A stretch of DNA of 64,000 nucleotides from Methanosarcina sp. DH2 (GCF_020804225.1 NZ_WJBI01000014.1:252-64251), one strand, 5' to 3'; positions 17,037 to 27,165 are shown, counted from the stretch's first letter. A program made the numbers and translations. Notes: generated by a model from the sequence alone, not told the origin.

Positions 17037-20000
17037 TTAGAGATCCATTTTCATAAGATATAAATCATCATATAATAAGCTTTCAAATTTATTTGCTATA
17101 TTTGGCCAACTATTTTCTTCAATTTTTTTCTTTGCCAGATCGATGGTTTTTTTACGAAATTCATCATTTGAATAGATTTTTATTAATCCTTCAGCTATTT
17201 TATCTGGAGAACAACTTGAAATCTTGTACACTTCCTCATTGAACTCACTAAATATTGGAATATCTGTTACGATTACAGGCCTATGAGATGCCAAAGCAAA
17301 TCTTATAGCCGCACTGGAAGCTTCTTTGGTCTTTTTGTAAGGCATAACAACAACATCTGATACCTGCAATAAGTAAATTATTTCCTGCTCTTCCAGGAAA
17401 TCTGTAAAGAATATAACATGATTGCTTAGCCTTAACTTGTTAACCTCTTTCCTGCATTCTTCGTAATATTTTTCTGAAGTTTCATCTGGAAAAATGGAGC
17501 TTACAACCAAAAAAAGTACATCAGGATATTCGTTGATTATTGAAGGTAATGCCTTTATTGTTTCTAATACACCTTTGTGTGGCAAGAGAAAACCAAAAGT
17601 AGAGATTATTTTGGAATTATTAAAAATTCCTGATCTAATTTTTTCTTTTTCATAATCATCAAAAATTACATTTCCTTGAGGAATTTTTATGACATTATCA
17701 GAAATTCCCTTTTCGGATAACTTTTTGACATCATTTGTAGTGTGAACCCAGATCTTGTCTACAAGTTTTAGCTCTTCCGTGATAGTGTCTAATTTAATGG
17801 GCTTATTCATAAATTCAGTATCATTTATGGAATGGAAAGTGATTATCAATTTTACACCCTTGCCTTTTAGTTTTTTGACCATATCAGCCAGAGCATTCAG
17901 TTCAAAAAATCCAAAGTTGAATTGAACATGAACGATGTCCAGATTACTTTCCAGTATTTTATTGCTAAGAGTGCTCAAGTCATCGAAATATGGTTCCCAA
18001 CAACGGATTACGTTATCTTCATCACTTGCTACAAGTTCTTTAGAGCTAACTTTGTTTGCAAAAATTATAATTTCTTTAAAATTGCTTAAATTGTTAACTA
18101 AATATTTTGTATACTCGGAAATACCACATTTCGTATTCCAGGTAGAGACGACTCCTAATTTTGGTTTAAACTGAACACTCCTCAAAAATTCGATTGCTTT
18201 TTTAGCTGAAACTTCCCAGTTGAAATTATTTTTGATATTTGTGTACGCCGCTTCTATTTTTGTTTTTACTTCGTTACTATTTTTATTTTCATACACATGC
18301 CTCATCAAACTGGATAAATGGTCTATATCAGGTTCTGCCCATAATGAACCTTCCATTGAATATTCTTCCATTAGATGAGTTTTAGAGGGCTTCAGTTCAA
18401 AATCAATTAAATATGAATTTTCGTCATCGCAAAAATCCAATTGTCCACCATATCTCGTAGCTATGACTGGAATTTTATAAAGCATCGCTTCAGCAATGGT
18501 CAAACCAAATCCTTCACCCCTGGAGGGAGACACATAGCAGTCACATTTTATATATAAAGATACCAAATCATTTTGGGTAATATCTTTATCAATATGAATT
18601 ATTTCGGGACCGTCAGGCCCTACAATATTTTTTATTTGTTCAGAAGTATGGTTATGAGGATTTGGGAAAGTCTTCAAAACCAGGCAGACATCGTCCTCTT
18701 TACTGAACTCTTTAGCATAAGCTCTCAAAAGTACGTCTATCCCTTTTCTCGGGAAACCCGAACCTACATTAAAGAACAAGAACTTTTTATTTGTGTTTAG
18801 CTTCATGGGCAAGATATCTTTTTGAAAAACATCTACTTCAACACCATTAGGTATGACTTCAATTCGACTCTTTACACCGGATTTGATCAACACCTTCTTC
18901 ACAAAATTAGATGGAACGAGTATGCCATCCAAACTGTTGAAGTCATTTATCCATTCCCATGGAACAGAAGACTCTTCCCAAGCGAAGTATATGAGATTAT
19001 ATCTACCCTGCATATCTTTTATTCTCGGGGGATATATATTCCTAATAGCAAAAGTTGGATATCTAATTTGATTTTCCCACAGTGTTTTAACTTTATTGTC
19101 TGTTATACTACCTTTTTTTGGCACATAGTCTCCAGCTCCTGTTGTCGCAAAGAGCGAAACATTATAGCCCAGTTTGTCTAATGCTATTGCTAAATTTCGA
19201 TTTACGATAGACAAACTATAAGAATCTTCAAATGTACCCTCTATTCTTATTGTCGATTTAGAATAAGTATCTTTAAAGTCGGTATCTATATAATCTTTTA
19301 AAATTCCTGCAATTCTCTCTCTGCTGAAAAACTCCAGTCTTTCAGACTGCTTTTTAATAATTCGATTTCTCAATACCTTATCTTTAACTAACAAGTTAAT
19401 TAGTTCAGCAATCTCTATGTAATTTTTATCATTAATTATGATCCCGGCGCCACCAAGTGTATCAGGAATTGCAGTAGAATTATATGCGATAATTGGAACT
19501 TCAAAATACATGCTTTCAAGTAATGGAACACAGAAACCCTCGTGCTCGCTCATAGTCAAAAAAATATCACTTACTTTATAATAAGATACCAACTCATCTA
19601 AATTAGTGTGCCCTGTAAAATATACATTTTTCAGATCTAATTTTAGGATTATATCGTTCAAATAGTTATAATACGAATCCATCCCGTTATAAGAACCTAC
19701 TAAAAACAATCTGGATTTAGGATTTATATATTTGTTATAATTGTAAAAACACTTTATCGCATCATCTACTTTCTTATTTGGACTTATTCTACCAACAACT
19801 AATATATTGACAAATTCATCATCGTACTTTTTAATTACCTGATTATTCGGAGTGATGTCAAATTTATTTAAGTTGACTAAATATGGGAGAACACCCGTTT
19901 TAATAAATCCTATACTAATCAAGTCTTGTCTATTAAATTCAGAATCTGCTAGTGCTACATCAACAATATTTCTGATTTGATTTTTTAGTTCATAAATCCC

Positions 20001-20348
20001 AATTTTTGTTGCATGCTCGTATTCAGAGCTGAAATTCTGGAAAAATACAGGTGGAGTTATATTGTGATATAGTAATATTTTCTTATCAGGCAGTGAACTA
20101 ATAAAATCTAAAAGTTCAGAGCCATATCCTATAGAGTAATGCACTATGAGAATATTTTGAGGGGAACTAACTTTTTTATATTCAGCATAATTTTTTATGT
20201 TTTTTAATTTGGGATGGATAAACTTAGCATAAATATCAGATTCGTAACCAAACTCGTTTAGAATCTTTCTTATTTCGATCATTTCATTTCCAATCGCATC
20301 CCCATAACTTACTGAAGGATGGATTTGATGAATTTGGAATCTTCTCAT
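17037..20348 (-). CDS. Giant glycosyltransferase with three tandem GT4 domains
   Basis: The 1103 residues divide into three GT-B units. Unit one (1-370) has ILVVGRISPNKKVDDAI and SEHEGFCVPLLESMYFEVP. Unit two (about 370-730) has FFNVGSGFPRKGIDVLLRAY and SRGEGFGLTIAEAMLYKIP. Unit three (about 730-1103) opens with VVSTWNTKCGISEYTKYL and has STFGFLLPHKGVLETIKALP, but its ExnE site reads KEASSAAIRFALASHRP, with the second Glu replaced by Phe. No membrane segment is seen. Multi-domain GT4 proteins often polymerise the repeat unit of exported glycans. The gene starts 29 bases behind the methyltransferase and belongs to the Wzm-Wzt operon. It is strongly AT-rich. Confidence 0.92.
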   Translation of the reverse strand: MRRFQIHQIHPSVSYGDAIGNEMIEIRKILNEFGYESDIYAKFIHPKLKNIKNYAEYKKVSSPQNILIVHYSIGYGSELLDFISSLPDKKILLYHNITPPVFFQNFSSEYEHATKIGIYELKNQIRNIVDVALADSEFNRQDLISIGFIKTGVLPYLVNLNKFDITPNNQVIKKYDDEFVNILVVGRISPNKKVDDAIKCFYNYNKYINPKSRLFLVGSYNGMDSYYNYLNDIILKLDLKNVYFTGHTNLDELVSYYKVSDIFLTMSEHEGFCVPLLESMYFEVPIIAYNSTAIPDTLGGAGIIINDKNYIEIAELINLLVKDKVLRNRIIKKQSERLEFFSRERIAGILKDYIDTDFKDTYSKSTIRIEGTFEDSYSLSIVNRNLAIALDKLGYNVSLFATTGAGDYVPKKGSITDNKVKTLWENQIRYPTFAIRNIYPPRIKDMQGRYNLIYFAWEESSVPWEWINDFNSLDGILVPSNFVKKVLIKSGVKSRIEVIPNGVEVDVFQKDILPMKLNTNKKFLFFNVGSGFPRKGIDVLLRAYAKEFSKEDDVCLVLKTFPNPHNHTSEQIKNIVGPDGPEIIHIDKDITQNDLVSLYIKCDCYVSPSRGEGFGLTIAEAMLYKIPVIATRYGGQLDFCDDENSYLIDFELKPSKTHLMEEYSMEGSLWAEPDIDHLSSLMRHVYENKNSNEVKTKIEAAYTNIKNNFNWEVSAKKAIEFLRSVQFKPKLGVVSTWNTKCGISEYTKYLVNNLSNFKEIIIFANKVSSKELVASDEDNVIRCWEPYFDDLSTLSNKILESNLDIVHVQFNFGFFELNALADMVKKLKGKGVKLIITFHSINDTEFMNKPIKLDTITEELKLVDKIWVHTTNDVKKLSEKGISDNVIKIPQGNVIFDDYEKEKIRSGIFNNSKIISTFGFLLPHKGVLETIKALPSIINEYPDVLFLVVSSIFPDETSEKYYEECRKEVNKLRLSNHVIFFTDFLEEQEIIYLLQVSDVVVMPYKKTKEASSAAIRFALASHRPVIVTDIPIFSEFNEEVYKISSCSPDKIAEGLIKIYSNDEFRKKTIDLAKKKIEENSWPNIANKFESLLYDDLYLMKMDL

Positions 20349-20377
20349 AAATCACACCACTTACTATTTTTGGCAGC

Positions 20378-21550
20378 TTATTCTTTTTCTTCAGTAACTA
20401 TGCATACTATTTGTGTATCTTCACGATAATATTCCAATTTTTCAATGTTGAATCCACCATCATTGAGGATTACTTCCCATTCTTCAGTAGTCATTTTTCT
20501 CTCATTCCCAAACTCACGTTTCGGGTAATGTATTGAAGGAACAGAGAATACAACATATTTTGCCGTTTCAAGTTGCTTTGAAAGTATTTTTATAAGGCCT
20601 TCATTATCAAAGTGTTCCAGTGTGCCCTGTGAAAAAGCTACATCAAAATATTTATTTTTAAAAAGGTTTAGAGAGTTTGCATCAAGCATGACGAAATTAG
20701 CATGTCCACCTAATCTCTTGTTAGTGTTTATTGCATTGAAAATTACATTTATATCATTATCTAATCCCAGAACTTGATATTTTTGTCTGGAGAAATAAAT
20801 TGACATCGTAGCAGTACCTATGCCAACCTCAACCAGTTTAGGCACCCTTTTTTCCGAAGCCTTGTGTGCATATTCTTCTATTAGTGAAATAAAATGTTTA
20901 TGATGGTTCATATTTCCTAGCAGGTCTGCTTCGGAAATATCTTCACTATAATATTCTCCCCATGAAGAAGATGCTACTGCGTTTCCTGAAGAAGTTAAGG
21001 AATTAGAATTCATAACTTTCACTTTTTGTTCAAGCTCAACAACTTTAGCGTCCAACGCACTAGCTTGTGAATTTGATTCCTCATTTTTAATTAGAAGCTC
21101 TTCATATTTTCGCATGAGGTCTTCATTCTTTCCAAGAATCCCTTCATATTTCCCAAGAAGTTCCTTATTCTTCCCCAGAAGCTCCGTACAGATCCTACAA
21201 ATGCACGCATTTAATTCACTTTGTTGAGAAAAAATTGGGTCTACATATCGTTTAACTTCCCCGTTTACCAGATTGCGCGCTTTTACCAAAAAAGACCCTA
21301 TAAAAGGGCGATGTGAACTAATCACATAGCTTCTGTTTTGAACATCATAATTTGAAGTTAAATATTCAAGATCTTTGGCTGCCATTCCATCCACCATAGG
21401 AAGAAAACTTTTTTCAGGGTTTTTTATAACAAAGTTTGGGATCGATTCTGAGTAAGCACCAGCTTTTTTTCTGCTCTGAATATTATCTCTTATCTTTTCC
21501 AAAATTTCTTTTGCATTGATTTCATCATCATGAACTTCAAAAGTATTCAT
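20378..21550 (-). CDS. SAM-dependent methyltransferase with N-terminal coiled coil of exact heptads
   Basis: The 390-residue protein has a long N-terminal part, then a class I methyltransferase domain from about residue 215. Motif I is LVEVGIGTATMSIYF at 239-253; GLDND follows, then FDVAFSQGTLEHF. Residues 124-158 are five seven-residue repeats (LLGKNKE, LLGKYEG, ILGKNED, LMRKYEE, LLIKNEE), continued by a less regular coil to about 180. It begins one base after the Wzt stop. A coiled-coil methyltransferase beside Wzt recalls the WbdD chain terminator of bacterial ABC-dependent O-antigens, where the coil sets chain length. No kinase domain is seen. The acceptor is inferred to be a glycan. Confidence 0.87.
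   Translation of the reverse strand: MNTFEVHDDEINAKEILEKIRDNIQSRKKAGAYSESIPNFVIKNPEKSFLPMVDGMAAKDLEYLTSNYDVQNRSYVISSHRPFIGSFLVKARNLVNGEVKRYVDPIFSQQSELNACICRICTELLGKNKELLGKYEGILGKNEDLMRKYEELLIKNEESNSQASALDAKVVELEQKVKVMNSNSLTSSGNAVASSSWGEYYSEDISEADLLGNMNHHKHFISLIEEYAHKASEKRVPKLVEVGIGTATMSIYFSRQKYQVLGLDNDINVIFNAINTNKRLGGHANFVMLDANSLNLFKNKYFDVAFSQGTLEHFDNEGLIKILSKQLETAKYVVFSVPSIHYPKREFGNERKMTTEEWEVILNDGGFNIEKLEYYREDTQIVCIVTEEKE
21077..21181 (-). repeat. 21-bp in-frame repeats encoding five coiled-coil heptads
   Basis: Five consecutive 21-base units inside the methyltransferase gene encode a seven-residue pattern [LI][LM]x K[NY]E-like with hydrophobic first and second positions. DNA similarity between units is still visible, so they arose by recent tandem duplication. 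Confidence 0.8.
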
Positions 21551-21551
21551 A

Positions 21552-22796
21552 TCAGATCGCCCTCTCTGAATTTAATAGCCAGGAGCATGAAAGACCCAAT
21601 ATACCCTCCTCATATCCAGTTGGAATTACGGAGAATGAATATTGCTTATCCTTATGATCTAACGGAACGTAGTCTTTGGATTGTACCAAGTCTACTGTCA
21701 TTAAAAACTTCCCTGTTTGTAAAGGTATTTTTTCAATTAGCAGATCTATATAGCCACTTCCCAGAATACTATTAATCGGATAATTTTTAAGATAAGTATT
21801 TGTTCCAAAAAGATGCTTACCCCTTTCGGAATACAGCGCAATACCAAATACAGGGTCCTCTACAAGCTCCTTTGAATTGTAAAAAATACGTACTTTCATT
21901 GGGTCAAGGGAATTAAAGTTAGTATTTGCATGGTCAAATTTATCATAAAAACTTACATCAACGATCTCTGCTATTTTTCCAGAAATCTGGCGGCAAGTAA
22001 GCCCATCTTTACCATCTTGTAATTTGTTTTCGTTTGATTCAGGTTCGTTATTATTCGAAGGAGAAGTTTCCACTTTTGAATAAACGTATCTATCTATCAC
22101 TTCAGTTGGATCTCCTATTGCAACCTGCCTTCCTTTATTTAAAAGTAAAACCTTATCACAAAATCTCCTTACCGCCCCAAGATCATGGGAAACAAAGATT
22201 ATTGTAATTCCTTTTTTCCGGTACTCATTCAAGACATCCAGGCACTTCTGCTGGAACTCCATATCTCCTACAGCCAGTACTTCGTCCATCAAGAGAATTT
22301 CCGGATTGGTTTGAATTGCTGTTGAAAAGGCAAGCCTTACCTGCATGCCCGATGAAAAATTTTTGAGTTTCGTATCCCTGAAGTTCTTAAGTCCTGCGAA
22401 CTCAAGAATATCATCCAGTTTATCATTGATTTCTCTTTTTTGCATGCCCATTATAGTTGCATAGATTTTTATGTTCTCTGAAGCCGTGAGGTCCGGCTGG
22501 AAGCCAACTCCAAGTTCAAGGAAGGGAGTGAGTTTTTTTAGGGCAGTAACACTCCCTAGTGACGGACGTAAGATATTTGCAATAATTTTTAATAGAGTGC
22601 TCTTTCCACTTCCGTTCTCTCCAATAATTCCAAGAGCTTCCCCCTCTTCAACTGTAAAATTAATGTCTCTAAGTGCATGGAAAGTTTCGTATGTAGGAGG
22701 CTTGAAAACCCCAGTTAAAGTTTCAAATATAGTGGTTCTTTTTTGATGGGGTATGCGAAATGTCTTATGCAAGTGTTCAACCTTAATTGCAGTCAT
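21552..22796 (-). CDS. wzt: Wzt-type ABC transporter ATPase with C-terminal cargo-binding-like domain
   Basis: Residues 1-240 are an ABC ATPase of the polysaccharide/teichoic acid exporter class: Walker A GIIGENGSGKSTLLK, signature LKNFSSGMQVRLAFS, Walker B PEILLMDEVLAVGD, and the switch FVSHD. After a serine/asparagine linker, residues from about 270 to 414 form a beta-rich domain (SLDPMKVRIFYNSKEL, FGIALYSERGKHLFG), like Wzt C-terminal domains that bind the modified chain end in E. coli O8/O9a-type systems. The start overlaps the Wzm stop by one base. It powers export of a lipid-linked glycan with the permease encoded upstream. Confidence 0.93.
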   Translation of the reverse strand: MTAIKVEHLHKTFRIPHQKRTTIFETLTGVFKPPTYETFHALRDINFTVEEGEALGIIGENGSGKSTLLKIIANILRPSLGSVTALKKLTPFLELGVGFQPDLTASENIKIYATIMGMQKREINDKLDDILEFAGLKNFRDTKLKNFSSGMQVRLAFSTAIQTNPEILLMDEVLAVGDMEFQQKCLDVLNEYRKKGITIIFVSHDLGAVRRFCDKVLLLNKGRQVAIGDPTEVIDRYVYSKVETSPSNNNEPESNENKLQDGKDGLTCRQISGKIAEIVDVSFYDKFDHANTNFNSLDPMKVRIFYNSKELVEDPVFGIALYSERGKHLFGTNTYLKNYPINSILGSGYIDLLIEKIPLQTGKFLMTVDLVQSKDYVPLDHKDKQYSFSVIPTGYEEGILGLSCSWLLNSERAI

Positions 22797-23575
22797 CAGA
22801 TTTCCTCCGCAAATCTGGGTTCTAATCTGGAAAAAATAATGTATCCAACAAGAAGGAAAACTATTGATGAAAGAAACATAAATAAAAGATCCTCTATTTT
22901 CGCTGGAGACGAATAGATAATAGTATCTCTTGCAGAAATAATAATCCGTGCAATTGGATTCAATAAGATAAATCCCTGTAGATTTTTAGGAAATACGTCA
23001 AGTGTGTATAGTATAGGAGTTGCAAAATATCCAACCTGCAAAAGAACCTGCCAGATAAACTGTACATCCCTGTAAAATACATTCAATGCGGAAAGAGCCA
23101 GGGAGAGACCAAATGAAATAATAAAAAGGAAAAACAGAATAAATGGCACGTATACCAGGTTAATGGAAATTGGTACTCTGAAAAATACCATAAATATTAT
23201 GAATATCAAAGACTCGAAGATGCTCATAAGCAAAGCTGTAATGCATGAGGAAACAACAAAAATATCACGCGGAAAGTAAATTTTCTTAACGATACTCGCT
23301 CTTCCTACTATGGAAAACATTCCGATAGTGGTAGCTCTGCTCAAAAAACCCCATAAAATAATTCCAAGAAGCAAGAATAGCTGGTAGTGCTCCACCTGAA
23401 CCCTCATTAAATTTGAGAAAATAACATACAGAACTATGAGCATAAGCATGGGCTCCAGAAGTGACCAGAAATAACCCAGTATAGAATTTTTATATCTCAA
23501 TTTAAACTCGCTCCATGCCAGTTGCCAGATAAGATTCCGGTAGTCATACATCTCTTTAATGTGCTTAACGATCAT
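22796..23575 (-). CDS. wzm: Wzm-type ABC-2 permease for polysaccharide export
   Basis: The 259-residue protein has about six membrane helices and an amphipathic N-terminal segment. It carries the family marks [20 protein letters not shown] and [20 protein letters not shown] near the N-terminus. The helices near residues 60-75, 105-135, 140-165, 175-195 and 230-250 fit ABC-2 exporters of O-antigen, teichoic acid or capsule. It overlaps the upstream GT4 gene by 11 bases and the Wzt gene by one, so the pair is translationally coupled. With Wzt it should move a polyprenyl-linked polymer across the cytoplasmic membrane. Confidence 0.92.
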   Translation of the reverse strand: MIVKHIKEMYDYRNLIWQLAWSEFKLRYKNSILGYFWSLLEPMLMLIVLYVIFSNLMRVQVEHYQLFLLLGIILWGFLSRATTIGMFSIVGRASIVKKIYFPRDIFVVSSCITALLMSIFESLIFIIFMVFFRVPISINLVYVPFILFFLFIISFGLSLALSALNVFYRDVQFIWQVLLQVGYFATPILYTLDVFPKNLQGFILLNPIARIIISARDTIIYSSPAKIEDLLFMFLSSIVFLLVGYIIFSRLEPRFAEEI

Positions 23576-24644
23576 TATTTACCACATTTTTTATCTTTTC
23601 ACTAAAAATCGAAAGATCAAAGCGTTTTGCCTGCTCAAGACAGGCATCCCTATATTTTTCGGGTTCACAGGATATGAATTTGACAGCCTCTATAACGCTG
23701 GGAACATCTGCATTTATAAGAAGACCCGTTTTTTCGGTTACTGTCTCTTTAAATCCGCCCTCATTCACAGCCACAACAGGTTTTCCACTTGCCATGGCTT
23801 CCACAGGCGTCATCCCGAAGTCCTCGTCCATAGCAGTGCAGATAAAACCTTTACAGCGAGAGTAGAGGTCAAGCAGCTCTATCTCAGAGACTTCCCCAAG
23901 TACTTTTACATTATCTGGCAGATTGTTAATGACATTTTTTGCATAACTTTTTGCATGGTCTCCTTTTGAGTATCCTCCTACAATAAGAAGTTTTTCTTCG
24001 GGCATTTCCCTGAAGGCTTCTATCTGGAGCTCGACTCTTTTTTCAGGATAGAGGCGATTTACCGAAAGCCAAAAATCTCCATATTCTTTACAGGTGAATT
24101 TTGCAGTCTCAACCGGAGGATAGATAACCTCAGCGTTCCTATGGAGATATTTTTTGATCCTCTGTAACGTATTCTTCGAGTTAGTTGCAATCTTACAGAC
24201 GTGGGAAAGGTAATATTCGGAAACCGGTCTGTGAAGTCTGACCCATATTCTGAAGAAAACGGAAACAAAAAATGACTGCCTCATCAGAAAGGTATCATAA
24301 AGATCGTAGAAGGCCCTCGTAGGAGTATGGCAGTAATACAAATTTGGTTTATGTTTTTTTGCAGCGAAATACGCCCAGTTCCCGGAAAAAATAAAGAAAT
24401 CATACTTTTTTGAGAAATCACACGTTGCAAAGAGGAAAGATGCTGAAATCTGCTTCAAAGGAGGCACCTTTGAAGTCTTACCAAGACTTATGATGTGTAT
24501 ATCGGAATAGCCCATCTTTTTTATGGATTCAATATTTAAGTCCGTAGTGATAACATCGGCATTAAAATATTTTGCGAGCATCAAAACCAGTTTTTCTCCA
24601 CCGCCAATAGCTCCGAAGTAGTCGTGAAAGATAGCTGTTTTCAT
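23565..24644 (-). CDS. GT4 glycosyltransferase, first gene of the export operon
   Basis: A GT-B family 4 transferase of about 359 residues. [19 protein letters not shown] carries the acceptor-side GGGE loop; [11 protein letters not shown] and [15 protein letters not shown] are typical of the mannosyltransferase-like WbaZ/ALG2 group. The donor domain has [19 protein letters not shown] and the ExnE motif [19 protein letters not shown] prefer the ATG at 24644; an ATG four codons earlier also exists. Its end overlaps wzm by 11 bases. The remnant at 10011-10273 is a decayed relative. Mannose is a plausible sugar given the nearby GDP-mannose dehydratases, but this is inference. Confidence 0.9.
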   Translation of the reverse strand: MKTAIFHDYFGAIGGGEKLVLMLAKYFNADVITTDLNIESIKKMGYSDIHIISLGKTSKVPPLKQISASFLFATCDFSKKYDFFIFSGNWAYFAAKKHKPNLYYCHTPTRAFYDLYDTFLMRQSFFVSVFFRIWVRLHRPVSEYYLSHVCKIATNSKNTLQRIKKYLHRNAEVIYPPVETAKFTCKEYGDFWLSVNRLYPEKRVELQIEAFREMPEEKLLIVGGYSKGDHAKSYAKNVINNLPDNVKVLGEVSEIELLDLYSRCKGFICTAMDEDFGMTPVEAMASGKPVVAVNEGGFKETVTEKTGLLINADVPSVIEAVKFISCEPEKYRDACLEQAKRFDLSIFSEKIKNVVNNDR

Positions 24645-24656
24645 GTTTATTCTCAT

Positions 24657-25049
24657 TTTTTTAAATTATTTCACGTTAGATTTAAATTGTGATTTATATG
24701 TGTTTCGAAGCGATTTTTAATTTGAATAAAAATTCAGTTATCTGCTGCAGCATATATTCAAGCTTGATACTTGTTTCCCCTAAACGAACTTTTTTTACCA
24801 TATCAGATCATCAGTTATAGCCTGAATAAAGGATCTAACAATAAAAAGCTGAATACATTCGTTTTAATTTCACGCAGTAGAAACAATTTAACAGAAAGCT
24901 AGCAAAAATAGGAAGCTAGCAAAAACATGGTATACAATTAGTTTATATATTAAGAAGTTATGCTTTTTGCAAATAGAGCTACGTTTTTAAGAATAATGAA
25001 TGTCCTATTTCCTGCAGGATAAGAATTGGGAGCAAAATAAGGTGATTCC
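24657..25049. promoter_or_regulatory. Divergent promoter region between the export operon and the GDP-mannose dehydratases
   Basis: About 390 AT-rich bases lie between two divergent glycan operons. TTTATATATTAAG at 24942-24954 is a TATA-like box for the plus-strand genes. An AGCTAGCAAAAA sequence occurs twice near 24898 and 24913. Ribosome site AAGGTGATT (25038-25046) precedes the TTG start at 25050. I see no reading frame with support. Confidence 0.45.
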
Positions 25050-26075
25050 TTGACAAAGGTCGCACTGATCACAGGCATAACAGGCCAGGATGGCACGTAT
25101 ATTTCAAAACTTTTATTAGATAAGGGATATGTAGTGCATGGGATAAAGAGAGAATCTTCTACTGCCAGAACAGAAGATAAAGGTGGTGCGCAGAAAAACA
25201 TAAATCTTCACTTTCATTTCTGCGACATAACCGATTACTCAAAGCTTATAAGAATTATCAAAGAGGTCCGCCCGGATGAAATATATAATCTGGCGGCTCA
25301 AAGCAATGTACAGATCTCTTTTGACCGACCAGAATATACAGCAGAAATTAACGCACTCGGCACCCTGCGCCTCCTTGAAGCCATACGCACCCTTGGACTG
25401 GAAAAGAAAACAAGGTTTTTTCAGGCTTCCACGGGGGATTTATTCGGAAATTCACTGGAAATCCCGCAAAATGAAAGTACTCCTTTCTACCCGCGAAACC
25501 CTTATGCAGTGTCCAAATTGTATGCTTACTGGATTGCAATAAACTATCGTGAAGCTTATGATATGTTTGTCTGCAATGGTATCCTGTTTAACCATGAATC
25601 CCCAATAAGACCCGAAAATTTTGTTACGAGAAAAATTACCAAGGCTGCAGTTAGAATAAAAAAAGGACTTCAAGAGAAACTGTACCTTGGAAATCTGAAT
25701 GCAAAAAGAGACTGGGGGTTTGCAGGGGATTACGTTGAAGCTATGTGGCTCATGTTACAACAGGATGAACCGGATGATTATGTAATTGCAACAGGTGAAA
25801 CACATTCAGTACAGGATATGGTGGAATTTGCATTCAGAGAGGTTGGGCTTGAGATCGAATGGGAAGGAGAAGGGCTTGAGAAAAAAGGGAGAAACGCTGC
25901 AACAGGTGAGATCCTGATAGAAGTGGACCCCCAGTTCTATAGGCCTCTTGAATCAAGCTTATTAGTTGGAAACCCTTCAAAAGCCAGAGAAAAACTTGGA
26001 TGGATGCCAGTAGTAAATTTTGAAGAACTGGTTAAAATGATGGTCAAAAACGACCTGAAATTCGTAGAAAGTTAA
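25050..26075 (+). CDS. GDP-mannose 4,6-dehydratase paralogue with altered active site
   Basis: The 341-residue extended short-chain dehydrogenase starts at TTG behind AAGGTG. It matches GDP-mannose 4,6-dehydratase along its whole length: [35 protein letters not shown], the YxxxK pair Y152/K156 in [11 protein letters not shown], and [11 protein letters not shown]. Two points differ from the family and from the next gene. The catalytic T-S-E reads T128-G-D130, Glu replaced by Asp. The NADP-binding RRSSxxNTGRI loop reads [13 protein letters not shown]. It may act on a related GDP-sugar or a different step. The second paralogue follows after 28 bases. Confidence 0.85.
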   Translation: MTKVALITGITGQDGTYISKLLLDKGYVVHGIKRESSTARTEDKGGAQKNINLHFHFCDITDYSKLIRIIKEVRPDEIYNLAAQSNVQISFDRPEYTAEINALGTLRLLEAIRTLGLEKKTRFFQASTGDLFGNSLEIPQNESTPFYPRNPYAVSKLYAYWIAINYREAYDMFVCNGILFNHESPIRPENFVTRKITKAAVRIKKGLQEKLYLGNLNAKRDWGFAGDYVEAMWLMLQQDEPDDYVIATGETHSVQDMVEFAFREVGLEIEWEGEGLEKKGRNAATGEILIEVDPQFYRPLESSLLVGNPSKAREKLGWMPVVNFEELVKMMVKNDLKFVES

Positions 26076-26103
26076 AATATTTGTTTGAAATTGCGTGGTA
26101 AAA

Positions 26104-27132
26104 ATGTCTAAGGTCGCATTACTTACAGGTGTAACCGGGCAGGATGGAGCATACCTTGCCGAACTTCTGTTAAACAAAGGATATACTGTGCATGGAATGC
26201 ATAGAAGATCGTCTCTAAGCAATACAGGACGTATAGATCATCTCCTGCAAGATCCGCATCAAAAAGGCTCCAAATTTTTTATGCATTACGGAGACCTGAC
26301 CGATTCAGCAAATGTTATCAAACTTATTAAGGACATAGAACCTGATGAAATTTACAACCTTGGCGCCCAAAGTCATGTCCAGGTTTCTTTTGAGATCCCG
26401 GAATACACTGCAAATTCGGATGGAATTGGAGCCCTTCGTATCTTGGAGGCAATCAGAATTCTTGGGCTGGAAGACAAATCTAAGTTCTATCAGGCATCAA
26501 CCAGTGAATTATTCGGGAAAGTACGTGAAGTTCCCCAAACAGAAACTACTCCCTTCTACCCGCGAAGTCCCTATTCAATAGCTAAACTGTATGCTTACTG
26601 GATTGCCATAAATTATCGTGAAGCTTATGGCATGTTTGCCTGTAACGGCATCCTGTTTAATCATGAATCCCCTTTGAGAGGAGAAACTTTCGTCACCAGG
26701 AAGATTACAATAGCTGTGTCAAAGATTAAAAAAGGCCTTCAGGATAAACTCTATCTTGGAAACCTCAATGCCAAACGTGACTGGGGATTTGCAGGAGACT
26801 ACGTTGAAGCTATGTGGCTCATGCTGCAGCAGGATAAACCCGAGGATTACGTTGTAGCAACAGGGGAAACTCACTCCGTTAGAGAATTTACTGAACTTGC
26901 ATTCAGAGAAGCAGGTATCGACATAAAATGGGAAGGAGAGGGAATTAGCGAGATAGGCAGGGATGCTGACAGCGGAAAAGTAATTGTGGAAGTTGATCCG
27001 ATGTTTTACAGACCGACTGAAGTGGACCTCTTAATAGGGGACCCTTCAAAAGCCAGGGAAAGACTTGGCTGGAAAACAAAGGTCAGTTTTGAAGAACTGG
27101 TAAGAATGATGGTAAAAAGTGATATGAGATAA
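26104..27132 (+). CDS. gmd: GDP-mannose 4,6-dehydratase
   Basis: The 342-residue enzyme converts GDP-mannose to GDP-4-keto-6-deoxymannose, the precursor of GDP-rhamnose, fucose, perosamine and related sugars. Key residues are intact: [32 protein letters not shown] for NADP, T133-S-E135 in [11 protein letters not shown]157 and K161 in [12 protein letters not shown], and [20 protein letters not shown] prefer ATG at 26104; a GTG at 26095 would add three residues. It is a tandem paralogue of the gene upstream. No GDP-4-keto-deoxymannose reductase is seen in the window, unless the first paralogue fills that step. Confidence 0.92.
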   Translation: MSKVALLTGVTGQDGAYLAELLLNKGYTVHGMHRRSSLSNTGRIDHLLQDPHQKGSKFFMHYGDLTDSANVIKLIKDIEPDEIYNLGAQSHVQVSFEIPEYTANSDGIGALRILEAIRILGLEDKSKFYQASTSELFGKVREVPQTETTPFYPRSPYSIAKLYAYWIAINYREAYGMFACNGILFNHESPLRGETFVTRKITIAVSKIKKGLQDKLYLGNLNAKRDWGFAGDYVEAMWLMLQQDKPEDYVVATGETHSVREFTELAFREAGIDIKWEGEGISEIGRDADSGKVIVEVDPMFYRPTEVDLLIGDPSKARERLGWKTKVSFEELVRMMVKSDMR

Positions 27133-27165
27133 CTACCTCTGGAGTGGGGTAGAAAATCCTTTTTA
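27133..27165 (+). terminator. Hairpin and T run after gmd
   Basis: CTACCTC (27133-27139) pairs with GGGGTAG (27146-27152), loop TGGAGT, followed by a T-rich stretch at 27158-27164. It separates the gmd pair from the aglB gene. Confidence 0.5.
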
